Assembly: GCF_001613425.1 (NCBI RefSeq)
Contig: NZ_BDCI01000022.1
Location: forward strand, 1 to 64,000
Direction of reading: 5' to 3'
Length of the DNA stretch: 64,000 nucleotides
Source: Nocardia vulneris
GTDB lineage: Bacteria > Actinomycetota > Actinomycetes > Mycobacteriales > Mycobacteriaceae
Positions 56,756 through 64,000 of the stretch are shown here, piece by piece. Numbering within the stretch: the first letter of the stretch is position 1; each line of letters opens with the position of its first letter. Position numbers and translations under genes: made by a program. Under the pieces are notes generated by a model. The model did not search any database. It was not told where the DNA came from and saw only the letters and a list, made by a program, of their open reading frames with translations.

Positions 56756-57703
56756 TTAGGCGATCGAGAGGGCGATTCCGTCGAGGATGTCGTGCTCGCT
56801 GACGACGAGTTCGGAAATGCCTGCGCGACGGGACAGTTCGTCGGCCAGGACCTCGGCGATGACGGCGCCGCCGCCGATCACGTCGACCCGGCCCGGGTGC
56901 ATGGGGCCCAGGGCGGCGCGCTCGTCATGCGTCATCCCGATCAACCGATCACACACGGCGCGTAGATCATTCAGTCCGAGGCGGGTGAGATGCACCCGCT
57001 CCGAATCGTATTCGGGCAGGTCGAGCGCGACAGCGGCGATCGTGGTCATGGTGCCCGCCACGCCCACCCAGGTGTGCGCGCCCTCGACCGGCACCCGGGC
57101 AAAGGCTTCCGTCAACCGTTCGGCGGCGAATTCCCGTGCCGCGCCGACCTGTTCGGCGGTGGGCGGGTTGCCGGGCAGACAGCGTTCGGTGATCCGGACG
57201 CAGCCGATATCGGCCGAGAACGCCGCCTGCACCCCGGCGCTGTCACCGAAGACCAGCTCGGTCGAGCCGCCGCCGAGATCGACGACCACGAAAGGTCCTG
57301 CGGCGCTGGCGAGCTCGCCGATGGCGCCGCGGAACGAGAGGCGGGCCTCCTCGTCACCGGTGATCACCTCGGCCTCCGCGCCGGGCACCACGGTGCCGAG
57401 TTCGGCTCGGGCCATGGCGAAGAAGTCTTCCCGGTTCGCCGCGTCCCTGGTGGCGGAGGTGGCCACCATCCGCACCCGGCCGACGCCCGCCTCGCGCATC
57501 AACGCGGCGTAGTCCGCCAGCGCGACCCGGGTCCGCTCGATCGCCTCCGGTGCCAGCGCACCGGTCGCGTCGACGCCCTGCCCCAGCCGCACGATGCGCA
57601 TTTCGCGGTGCACATCGGCCAGCCGTCCGTCGCCGAGTACATCGGCGATCAACAGTCGGATGGAGTTGGTGCCGCAATCGACAGCGGCTACCCGATCGGT
57701 CAT
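56756..57703 (-). CDS. ppx: Exopolyphosphatase/pppGpp phosphohydrolase family
   Basis: A 315-residue Ppx/GppA-type protein with two actin-like ATPase subdomains. Motifs visible are VAAVDCGTNSIRLLIADV (phosphate 1), SATRDAANR, VVVDLGGGSTELVF (phosphate 2), GVAGTMTTIAA and VIGGGAVIAEVL near the end, with catalytic Glu expected in the ATSATRD to ITGDEEA region (GDEEARLSF present). This short form lacks the C-terminal HD domain, like the mycobacterial Ppx proteins. It hydrolyses polyphosphate and may affect stringent signalling. Its ATG overlaps the stop of the DUF501 gene (ATGA). Gene order matches M. tuberculosis Rv1023-Rv1026. Confidence 0.92.
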   Translation of the reverse strand: MTDRVAAVDCGTNSIRLLIADVLGDGRLADVHREMRIVRLGQGVDATGALAPEAIERTRVALADYAALMREAGVGRVRMVATSATRDAANREDFFAMARAELGTVVPGAEAEVITGDEEARLSFRGAIGELASAAGPFVVVDLGGGSTELVFGDSAGVQAAFSADIGCVRITERCLPGNPPTAEQVGAAREFAAERLTEAFARVPVEGAHTWVGVAGTMTTIAAVALDLPEYDSERVHLTRLGLNDLRAVCDRLIGMTHDERAALGPMHPGRVDVIGGGAVIAEVLADELSRRAGISELVVSEHDILDGIALSIA

Positions 57704-58236
57704 GCTCGCGCCCCGTCTTCCTGGCTGCCCGCGCGCTCGTACTTCGGCCAGTCGGCCGGAATCGCGGTGCCGCGCAATCCATTGTCGGCGGCCAGCGCCA
57801 CCGCCTCGTCGCCGAACGGGTTCACGCCCGGCCCCTTGGCCAGCGCGTGCGCGATCAGCACATGCAGGCATTTGACTCGTTCCGGCATGCCGCCACCGGT
57901 GAAATCGGTACCGAGCGACTCGATCTCGTCACGCTCGGCCAGATAGCTCTCGTGTGCGGCGCGGTAGGCGGCGGCCAGCGCCGGGTCGCTGCCGAGGCGT
58001 TCGGTCATCTCCCGCATCACGCCCGCGGACTCCTGCCTGCTCGCCTCCGCGGTGAGCCGCGGATCGGTCAGGTAGTAGAGGGTGGGAAACGGCGTGCCGT
58101 CGGGCAGCCGCGGCGCGGTTTTCACGACGGCCGGGATCCCGTCCGGGGTGCGATAGGCCACGGCGAGCACGCCGCGAGGTTCGCGGCCGAGCTGGCGGGC
58201 GATGATCGCGAGATCCTGGTCGTTCGGTGCTGTCAC
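57700..58236 (-). CDS. DUF501-domain protein
   Basis: A 178-residue cytoplasmic protein of the DUF501 family, found almost only in actinobacteria between ftsB and ppx. Characteristic text is LGREPRGVLAVAYRTPDGIPAVVKTAPRL (split into two strands), PFPTLYYLTDP and GMPERVKCLHVLIAHALAKGPGVNPFGDEAV. The last segment, with a conserved Cys and two His (KCLHVLIAHALA), looks like an active or metal site, but no function is established. It begins at GTG 58236, which overlaps the ftsB stop by 4 nt (GTGA); its own stop overlaps the ppx start. Tight coupling suggests equimolar expression. Confidence 0.9.
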   Translation of the reverse strand: MTAPNDQDLAIIARQLGREPRGVLAVAYRTPDGIPAVVKTAPRLPDGTPFPTLYYLTDPRLTAEASRQESAGVMREMTERLGSDPALAAAYRAAHESYLAERDEIESLGTDFTGGGMPERVKCLHVLIAHALAKGPGVNPFGDEAVALAADNGLRGTAIPADWPKYERAGSQEDGARA

Positions 58237-58901
58237 CTGGGTCCTTCCGGTCCTGGCGGGGGCGCGGCGGGCGGTCCCGGCGGCGGCGCCGGCGCGGCCT
58301 CGGGCACGGGTTGCGGTTCGGAAATGCTGTGCCACAGTTCGGTGTACCAGGGATCGGGTTCCTTGGATTTGGTCACCGCGGTGGGCGGGGCGGCGGCTTC
58401 CATGCCGGGCACCTGCACGATGTAGGGGGTTTCGCCGGGCAGTACCAGCCGCAGCCGGTCGCGGGCCTCGGACCGGATGTAGGCCGGATCCTGTTGCTGG
58501 GCACGACGATCGCGCAGTCGCGCCAGGTCGGCCTCCAATTCCCGGCGCTGCTGTGCCAATTGGGCGGCCTCGGCCCGCTGGGTGAAATACGTGCGCATCG
58601 GCACGGCCAGGGTCAGCGCCAGCGCGCACACCACGATCGCGAGCACCACCGCTTTGCCGGTGGACAGGCCGAGGATGGTGCGTTCATGTTTGTCCGCACC
58701 GTGTTCGGCGGCGCGGGCCGCCGCCTTCTTCGGCTTCGCCGACTTGTCGTCGGAGCGCCGGCGCGCGGTTCGTTTGGCCGCGGCGGGCCGGGCCGCCGTT
58801 TCGGTATCGGACCCGGCCTTGGGCCGCGAGCGGGCGGCACGCGACGTGCGGCGGTCCCCACGCCCGGCTGGACTGGTTCCACGCGCACGTCGCTCCGTCA
58901 T
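58233..58901 (-). CDS. ftsB: FtsB/DivIC-family septum formation initiator
   Basis: A 222-residue bitopic divisome protein. A long basic Ala/Arg/Lys-rich cytoplasmic tail (residues 1-80) precedes one membrane helix (about 83-101, AVVLAIVVCALALTLAV). A coiled coil (about 105-140, AEAAQLAQQRRELEADLARL) leads to the family motif YIRSEARDRLRLVLPGE (141-157). The C-terminus is a Pro-rich tail beyond the usual family length. FtsB/DivIC bridges FtsQ and FtsL and helps activate septal peptidoglycan synthesis. It is placed between eno and DUF501 as in mycobacteria, and its stop overlaps the DUF501 start. Confidence 0.92.
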   Translation of the reverse strand: MTERRARGTSPAGRGDRRTSRAARSRPKAGSDTETAARPAAAKRTARRRSDDKSAKPKKAAARAAEHGADKHERTILGLSTGKAVVLAIVVCALALTLAVPMRTYFTQRAEAAQLAQQRRELEADLARLRDRRAQQQDPAYIRSEARDRLRLVLPGETPYIVQVPGMEAAAPPTAVTKSKEPDPWYTELWHSISEPQPVPEAAPAPPPGPPAAPPPGPEGPR

Positions 58902-58918
58902 AGCGAACCCCTGTGTGA

Positions 58919-60205
58919 CTAACCCTCGAAGGCGAAACGCGGGAACGCGGCGTCCCCGGCGTAGCGGGCCGAATCGCCCAGCGCATCCTCGATGCGCAGC
59001 AGCTGGTTGTACTTGGCGACCCGCTCGCTACGCGCCGGCGCACCGGTCTTGATCTGGCCGCTGCCGACCGCGACCGCGAGGTCGGCGATGGTGGTGTCCT
59101 CGGTCTCGCCGGACCGGTGACTCATCATCGTCTTGTAGTTGTTGCGGTGCGCGAGCTCCACCGCGTCCAACGTCTCGGTGAGCGTGCCGATCTGGTTCAC
59201 CTTCACCAGCAGCGCGTTCGCGGCACCGCGGGCGATGCCCTCTTCGAGGCGCTCCGGGTTGGTGACGAACAGGTCGTCGCCGACGATCTGGATCTTGTCG
59301 CCGATCTCGTCGGTGAGCGCGACCCAGCCGTCCCAATCGTCTTCCGACAGCGGGTCTTCGATGGAGACCAGCGGGTAGGCGCCGAGCAGTTCCGCGTAGA
59401 ACGCGGTCATCTCGGCGGCGCTGCGCACGCTGCCCTCGAACTTGTAACCGCTGCCCGCGGTGTAGAACTCGGTGGCGGCGACATCGAGCGCCAGCGCCAC
59501 ATCGGTGCCGAGCTTCAGACCGGTCTTGCCGATCGCGGAGCTGATCAGGTCGAGCGCCTCGCGGGTGCCCGCGACGTCGGGCGCGAAGCCGCCCTCGTCG
59601 CCGAGGCCGGTGGACAGGCCCTTGGCCTTCAGCTCGGCCTTCAGCGCGTGGTACACCTCGGCACCCCAGCGCAGCGCCTCCTTGAAGGTCGGCGCGCCGA
59701 TGGGGGCGACCATGAATTCCTGGACGTCGACGCTGGTGTCGGCATGCGCGCCACCGTTGAGGATGTTCATCATCGGCACCGGGAGCACGTGCGCGTTCGG
59801 ACCACCGAGGTAGCGGAACAGCTCCAGGCCCGAGGACTCGGCGGCGGCACGGGCCACCGCGAGCGAGACGCCGAGCAGCGCGTTCGCGCCGAGGCGGGAC
59901 TTGTCCGGGGTGCCGTCCAGGTCGAGCAGGACCTGGTCCACGGTGCGCTGTTCGACCGCGTCCAAGCCGATCACGGCCGGTGCGATCTCGTCGAGCACAC
60001 CCTCGACCGCCTTGCGCACGCCCTTGCCGCCGTAGCGGTCGCCACCGTCACGCAGTTCCACGGCCTCGTGCTCGCCGGTGGACGCGCCGGAGGGCACCGC
60101 CGCCCGGGTCAAGGTGCCGTCGTCGAGGGCGATCTCGACCTCGACAGTGGGGTTTCCGCGAGAATCCAGGATCTCACGAGCTCCGACCTGTTCGATGATG
60201 GCCAC
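58919..60205 (-). CDS. eno: Enolase (phosphopyruvate hydratase)
   Basis: A 428-residue enolase catalysing 2-phosphoglycerate to phosphoenolpyruvate in glycolysis. The N-terminus IIEQVGAREILDSRGNPTVEVE, VPSGASTGEHEAVELRDG, the magnesium and catalytic region LVSIEDPLSEDDWDGW, and the signature LLVKVNQIGTLTETLDA followed by SHRSGETEDT are all canonical, and the length is standard. The start is GTG 60205 (reading MAIIEQVG) behind AAGGAG. A longer frame upstream is an artefact. It heads the eno-ftsB-DUF501-ppx cluster, 17 nt before ftsB. Confidence 0.98.
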   Translation of the reverse strand: MAIIEQVGAREILDSRGNPTVEVEIALDDGTLTRAAVPSGASTGEHEAVELRDGGDRYGGKGVRKAVEGVLDEIAPAVIGLDAVEQRTVDQVLLDLDGTPDKSRLGANALLGVSLAVARAAAESSGLELFRYLGGPNAHVLPVPMMNILNGGAHADTSVDVQEFMVAPIGAPTFKEALRWGAEVYHALKAELKAKGLSTGLGDEGGFAPDVAGTREALDLISSAIGKTGLKLGTDVALALDVAATEFYTAGSGYKFEGSVRSAAEMTAFYAELLGAYPLVSIEDPLSEDDWDGWVALTDEIGDKIQIVGDDLFVTNPERLEEGIARGAANALLVKVNQIGTLTETLDAVELAHRNNYKTMMSHRSGETEDTTIADLAVAVGSGQIKTGAPARSERVAKYNQLLRIEDALGDSARYAGDAAFPRFAFEG

Positions 60206-60317
60206 GAAAACGACACTCCTTCGGCTGCAGGCACGGTAGGTCTCAGGGGAATTGCCGTGCGCTGCGAGCCTAGCGTCCGGCGCGCTGGGCGGGTAACCGG
60301 CACTCCGATGGACGAGG

Positions 60318-61055
60318 TCACACCCGCCGGCCGACGCTGTAGGCCGCGGCCCGGTCGCGCACGGTGAGCAGATAACTGGTGGACTGGTTGTAGGTGAGCA
60401 GCGCCTGCTGCCAGCCGTGCTCGGAGGTGAGATCGCCGCCGCTGGCGCACAGGTAGCGGGCGGCGGTGAGCGCCGCGTCGTCGATGTTCTGCGGGTCGGC
60501 CACCCCGTCACCGTTGGCGTCGACACCCCAGCGCTTCCACGTTTCCGGGATGAACTGCAGCGGGCCGATCGCGCGATCGAACACCGGATCGCCGTCCATC
60601 TTGCCGCCGTCGGTGTCCTTGACCAGGGCGACACCGGGCGCACCGTCGAGCGGGATGCCGATGATCGGCGGCCGGACCACGCCGTCGGCGTCGATGCGCG
60701 AACCGCGATGGGTGCCGTGCTTGCTCTCCACGCTCGCGATGCCCGCGAGGGTGGTCCAGGCGATGCCGCACTCCGGTTTCGACCGCGCGAGCACCGCCGC
60801 GGCATAGCCGTACGCCTCCAGCGCGACCGGCGGGATCGCCATCCGGTCCGCCTGCTCCTCGGCCCACCCGCGCAGTTGGAGTGCGGTGCGGCCGGGACCG
60901 TCGATATCTATCAGGGGCAGCGGCGTGCCGGGGCCGGGCGGAATGCCCTCGGGGATCGGGGTGAGATCACGATCGATCCCACAACCGGCGAGCACGAGGG
61001 TCACCATGGCGGCGACCACAGCGCCGGTCTTCTTCAGGAGCACCCCATCCATCAT
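60318..61055 (-). CDS. Lytic transglycosylase lipoprotein (LpqU-like)
   Basis: A 245-residue lipoprotein with a lipobox LVLAGC (Cys25) and a soluble-lytic-transglycosylase-type domain. The catalytic Glu is Glu110 in SVESKHG, followed by the family GPLQFIPETWKRWGVDANGDG and a C-terminal Ala-Tyr-Asn helix (LLTYNQSTSYL). It cleaves the MurNAc-GlcNAc bond of peptidoglycan with anhydro-product formation. It matches LpqU of M. tuberculosis, which also lies just upstream of eno. An ATG pair at 61055/61052 is the likely start. The mature protein acts at the outer face of the membrane, consistent with its division-gene neighbours. Confidence 0.88.
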   Translation of the reverse strand: MMDGVLLKKTGAVVAAMVTLVLAGCGIDRDLTPIPEGIPPGPGTPLPLIDIDGPGRTALQLRGWAEEQADRMAIPPVALEAYGYAAAVLARSKPECGIAWTTLAGIASVESKHGTHRGSRIDADGVVRPPIIGIPLDGAPGVALVKDTDGGKMDGDPVFDRAIGPLQFIPETWKRWGVDANGDGVADPQNIDDAALTAARYLCASGGDLTSEHGWQQALLTYNQSTSYLLTVRDRAAAYSVGRRV

Positions 61056-61150
61056 CCAGATCCGGCGGAGCAAGTCGAGGAATCACCTGGTCATCGAGTT
61101 TCCACGCACCCGTTTCCGTGCGGTGCACACAGACCGGGCCGGGAGTGCGG

Positions 61151-62800
61151 TCAGCGCAGCAGGTCTCGGGTGGCCTGGTGGGCCGGGGCGGCCAGGACCG
61201 CCGCCGTTTCGCCGGACTCGACTATCCGGCCGTGGTCGAGCACCACCAGGCGTGGGCAGTACGCGGCGACCAACGCCATATCGTGACTGATCACCAGCAG
61301 CCCCATGGCGCGCTCGGCCCGGATCCGATCCAGCAGCGCCATGAGCGCGGCCGCGGTCGCGTGATCCAGCGCCGAGGTGATCTCGTCGCAGAGCAGCACC
61401 GCGGGCTCGGCGGCGAGCGCCCGGGCCACCGCGACGCGTTGACGCTGGCCGCCCGAGAGTTCGTGTGGATAACGTTGCGCCAGTTCCGGTGCCAGCTCGA
61501 CCGCGGCCAGCAGATCTGTGACGTGCTGCGCCACTCGACGTTTGGGCACCCCGCCGATTCGGCGCAACGGCCTGCCCAGGGTTTGCGCGACCGTGCGCCG
61601 CGGATTCAGCGCGGACCGCGGGTTCTGCGTCACCAGTTGAATACCCTTGTCACCGAGTGATTTCCGCGCGCCGTGCGTGAGCGGCAGCGACGCACCGTGC
61701 AGCTCGAGCGTGCCGGTCGCCGTGCGATGCAGCCCCGCGAGCACCCGTGCCAGCGTGGTCTTCCCGGCTCCCGAGGCCCCGACGACAGCCAGCGCCGAAC
61801 CGGCCGCCAACTCGACATCGATGCCCGTCAGCACCTCCCGTCCGGCGATGGCCGCCGTGATTGCGTTGCCGCGCAACAACAACGGCTTCGGGCCAGGCCC
61901 GACGCGGTCCGATGCGGGCACATCCGGCCCCACGGTTGCGCTGGGCGAGATCAGTGCCGCCGCAGCGGGCCGGTCCGGGCTACCGAAGGCGGAGACGGCG
62001 CCGAGTTCGATCACCTGGTCGGCGACGGCATGGATGGTGGCGGTGTCGTGACCGGAGAGCAGGACGGCGACGGAGCGGTCGGCGGCGACCTCGGTCAGCA
62101 GGCGAGCGATGTCGGTGCGCAGGGCACCGTGCAGCCCGGCGAGCGGTTCGTCGAGGATCAGCACGTCGGTCTGCCGGATCAGGGCGCGGGCCAAGGCCAC
62201 TCGGCGTTGCTGGCCGCCGGAGAGTTCGGCCGCCCTGCGCCGCAGGTGTTCCGGCGACAGACCGACGAGCTCCAGCGTTTCGACCAGGTGGGCGCGCGCG
62301 GCGTGCGGAGCCACCTCGTGCAGCAGCCCGTGGACGCGCATCAGCGGATTGAGCGCGGATCCCGGATCCTGCCCGACGTAGGCCACGTGCGTCCGCCGGA
62401 AACGCTGTAGTGCAGCGGGATTCAAGGCGAACACGTCGTGATCGGCCACCACGACCGAGCCGGATCGCCTGGCACCACGTGGTAGATCGCCGAGCAGAGC
62501 GCGCATCAACGTGGTCTTGCCCGCGCCGGAGGGCCCGGTGAGCGCGGCCACGCTGCCCGTCGCGATCCGGAAGTCCAGTGGTCCGAACAACTCCTGACCG
62601 TTCGGGCCGTGTACCGCCAATCCCTCGACCAGCACCGGGCAGCTCGGCACCGTCAGACGGTCGGCCGACTCCGCCCTACCGCGGTCACCATCGACTCCGA
62701 GACCACCCTCGAGCACCGAATCCCGCACGGCGGCATCGCGTCCCCGCTCAGCCATGCGCCCGCCCCGTCCAGTACGCGAGGGCACGCGACCGGCGCTCAT
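61151..62800 (-). CDS. ABC transporter, two fused ATP-binding domains (peptide/nickel type)
   Basis: A 549-residue protein with two tandem ABC ATPase domains. Domain 1 (about residues 55-275) has Walker A GPSGAGKTT, signature LSGGQQRR and Walker B VLILDEPL. Domain 2 (about 305-545) has GASGAGKTT, LSGGQRQR and VLLCDEIT, with a His switch in VISHDMAL. Both match DppD/DppF or NikD/NikE, here joined, as often in actinobacteria. In domain 1 the switch region reads LLSGHDTAT. The ATG at 62800 overlaps the stop of the upstream permease (ATGA), so permeases and ATPase are translated as a coupled operon. Substrate: oligopeptide, nickel or a metallophore. Confidence 0.93.
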   Translation of the reverse strand: MSAGRVPSRTGRGGRMAERGRDAAVRDSVLEGGLGVDGDRGRAESADRLTVPSCPVLVEGLAVHGPNGQELFGPLDFRIATGSVAALTGPSGAGKTTLMRALLGDLPRGARRSGSVVVADHDVFALNPAALQRFRRTHVAYVGQDPGSALNPLMRVHGLLHEVAPHAARAHLVETLELVGLSPEHLRRRAAELSGGQQRRVALARALIRQTDVLILDEPLAGLHGALRTDIARLLTEVAADRSVAVLLSGHDTATIHAVADQVIELGAVSAFGSPDRPAAAALISPSATVGPDVPASDRVGPGPKPLLLRGNAITAAIAGREVLTGIDVELAAGSALAVVGASGAGKTTLARVLAGLHRTATGTLELHGASLPLTHGARKSLGDKGIQLVTQNPRSALNPRRTVAQTLGRPLRRIGGVPKRRVAQHVTDLLAAVELAPELAQRYPHELSGGQRQRVAVARALAAEPAVLLCDEITSALDHATAAALMALLDRIRAERAMGLLVISHDMALVAAYCPRLVVLDHGRIVESGETAAVLAAPAHQATRDLLR

Positions 62801-63636
62801 GCGTCCTGGCCTTTCCCGAAGGTCGAGACGGCGAGGTTCACGCTCACCGCGACCACGGCGATCGCGAGGCTCGGCGCGAGGACAGACCACGGGTTCAGCA
62901 GCATCCCGGCGGCGTTCTCGCGCACCATCACCGCCCAGTTGCTCGCGCCGAGCGTCGTCGGGAGTTGCAGGAAGGAGGCGGTGCTGACGAGGTAGACGGC
63001 GGCCACGAAACGCAGGCCGAGCTGAGCCGCGATCACCTCGCGCAGGTTGGGGATCGCCTCCCGGAAGACCAAGTGCGACAGTGTCTCTCCGCTGACCTGT
63101 GCGGCTTCGACATAACCGGAGGCAGCCACACCCGCCGCGGCCGCGGCGAAAACCCGCGCGCAGTAGGGCGTGCCGAACAGGAGTGCGACGACGAGCAGGC
63201 CGTAGGCACCCGCATCCGGCCAGGAGGTCAACACCAGCAGGATGCCGAGCACGGCGGGCAGCAGCATGGCGAAATCGGTCGCGCCTTCGATCAGTGTCCC
63301 GATACGCGGGCGCAGCGCCGCGAGCGTGCCGAGCACACACGACAGCGCGGTCACGGCCACCGCGATCAGCACCGAGAGCAGCAGCAGACCCCAACCGCCA
63401 TAGAGCAATTGACTCAGCACGTCGCGGCCGAGCCGATCGGTACCGAGCCAGGCATCCCCGGCCGGATCGCCGAACGGAATACCGACCGGTGTTTGCGCGC
63501 CATGCGGCGCGAACGCCGGACCCAGCACCGCGAGCATCGACACCAGCACGGCGGGCAGCACGGTCAGCAGCCGCAGCAGCTTCGCCCGGCGACTGCCGCG
63601 GGCGGCGGAAATCCCCGCTGTGGACGTCTCTTTCAT
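62797..63636 (-). CDS. ABC transporter permease, DppC/NikC type
   Basis: A 279-residue inner-membrane permease of the binding-protein-dependent peptide/nickel family. Landmarks are an N-terminal helix then the periplasmic segment GDAWLGTDRLGRDVLSQLLYG, which is the OppC/DppC/NikC hallmark, about six helices, and the coupling (EAA) loop AAQVSGETLSHLVFREAIPNLREVI. The ATG at 63636 overlaps the stop of the preceding permease gene, and its own stop overlaps the ATPase start. It forms a heterodimeric channel with the upstream permease. Confidence 0.93.
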   Translation of the reverse strand: MKETSTAGISAARGSRRAKLLRLLTVLPAVLVSMLAVLGPAFAPHGAQTPVGIPFGDPAGDAWLGTDRLGRDVLSQLLYGGWGLLLLSVLIAVAVTALSCVLGTLAALRPRIGTLIEGATDFAMLLPAVLGILLVLTSWPDAGAYGLLVVALLFGTPYCARVFAAAAAGVAASGYVEAAQVSGETLSHLVFREAIPNLREVIAAQLGLRFVAAVYLVSTASFLQLPTTLGASNWAVMVRENAAGMLLNPWSVLAPSLAIAVVAVSVNLAVSTFGKGQDA

Positions 63637-64000
63637 CGGCTCCCCCGCAACGACCACGCGCGGATCCCGTCGGCCACCGCGAGCACGCACATGATGACCA
63701 CCCCGGACAACGCCACCACCGCGGCGACCGTCGACACGTCCCGGTCGGCGACCGAGCCGGCGAGCACCGCGCCGAGCCCCGGGTAGTTGAAGATGGTCTC
63801 GACCACCAGCGCGCCGCCGAGCACCATGCCGACGGTGGTCGCGAAACTCGCCACGATCGTCGGCAGGGCGAACGGCAGCACATGGCGCAGCAGCACCGCC
63901 CGGGTGCCGATCCCGTCCAGCACCGCGCTTTCCACGTGCGGTGCGCGCGCGGCCTCGACCAGCGCGGCCCGCACGACCCGGGTGTTCCAGCCGATCTGCG
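63633..64000 (-). CDS. ABC transporter permease, DppB/NikB type (5' end outside window)
   Basis: The C-terminal ~122 residues of a permease; the frame stays open to the window edge, so the start lies beyond 64000. The text IGWNTRVVRAALVEAARAPHVESAVLDGIGTRAVLLRHVLPFALPTIVAS contains the EAA-type coupling loop (a variant RAALVEAARAPHV segment). GGALVVETIFNYPGLGAVLAGSV is the conserved DppB/OppB ending. It is the first visible gene of the coupled permease-permease-ATPase operon. A substrate-binding protein gene is expected upstream, outside the window. Confidence 0.92.
   Translation of the reverse strand, partial: QIGWNTRVVRAALVEAARAPHVESAVLDGIGTRAVLLRHVLPFALPTIVASFATTVGMVLGGALVVETIFNYPGLGAVLAGSVADRDVSTVAAVVALSGVVIMCVLAVADGIRAWSLRGSR

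Noticed and set aside
58919..60805. 628-residue frame containing enolase with a long N-terminal extension
   Set aside because: The first ~200 residues are Arg/Pro/Ser-rich antisense of the lytic transglycosylase gene; enolase begins canonically at the GTG at 60205 behind a ribosome-binding site.
61151..63883. 910-residue frame extending the ABC ATPase through both permease genes
   Set aside because: Upstream of 62800 the residues are out-of-frame translation of the permeases; ATGA coupling at 62800 gives the natural start.
1..64000. CRISPR arrays, prophage or complete insertion sequences
   Set aside because: No regularly spaced repeats, cas genes, integrase, capsid or transposase frames are visible; only the 10-bp tandem repeat, the 66-bp inverted repeat and the tRNA fragment suggest past mobility.

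Overview
The window is high-GC actinobacterial DNA. GTG starts, leaderless promoters, dense TetR-family regulators, secreted lipases and small exported proteins, and the block lytic transglycosylase-enolase-FtsB-DUF501-Ppx (gene order as in Mycobacterium tuberculosis Rv1022-Rv1026) all point to Mycobacteriales, most probably Nocardia or a close relative. That assignment is inference from protein style and synteny; no rRNA is present. About 68 genes or gene remnants and one tRNA are supported.

Layout. 0.1-11.3 kb: two lipoproteins, an alpha/beta hydrolase, a flavin monooxygenase divergent from its likely TetR repressor, a membrane-anchored substrate-binding-like protein, an SDR, Dps, a LysR/YeiH pair and a DUF885 metallopeptidase. 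11.4-18.2 kb: TetR, secreted GH1 glycosidase, secreted lipase, a TetR-controlled 14-helix drug exporter and an exported beta-lactamase-fold serine hydrolase. 18.3-29.4 kb: two small exported proteins, a dialkylglycine-decarboxylase-like PLP enzyme with divergent LysR (dgdA/dgdR arrangement), an NlpC/P60 hydrolase, an SDR, a LysR/MFS pair, a GT87 membrane mannosyltransferase, an AraC regulator and an O-methyltransferase. 29.4-41.3 kb: a cysteine-free HesB-like protein, an NTF2-fold protein, TetR genes, an FGGY sugar kinase, an atypical SDR divergent from an exported M28-like protein, a second secreted lipase, and a methyltransferase-like gene with foreign-looking codon usage.

41.3-51.2 kb is the most accessory-looking part: small secreted and membrane proteins, a START-domain protein, an HxlR regulator divergent from a cysteine-synthase-like enzyme, a SUKH-type protein, and a decayed tandem cassette. 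That cassette holds two paralogous exported alpha/beta hydrolases of identical length (351 aa), a truncated TetR pseudogene, a broken lipase remnant and an intact TetR paralogue. It is followed by a 66-bp near-perfect inverted repeat and a short tRNA with a UAA anticodon. 51.9-61.1 kb is core-like: RNase Z, two transporters, Ppx, DUF501, FtsB, enolase and a lytic transglycosylase. The window ends inside a peptide/nickel-type ABC operon: permease, permease, and a single polypeptide with two ATPase domains.

Regulation is visible as many short palindromes in divergent promoters, and as TAnnnT boxes 6-7 nt before start codons of several TetR genes and rnz, the signature of leaderless mRNAs. I found no complete transposase, prophage or CRISPR array. 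No single locus is clearly a new multi-gene system. The best candidates for closer study are the decayed hydrolase/TetR cassette with its operator, the inverted repeat and odd tRNA beside it, and the twin-operator atypical SDR/M28-like pair.
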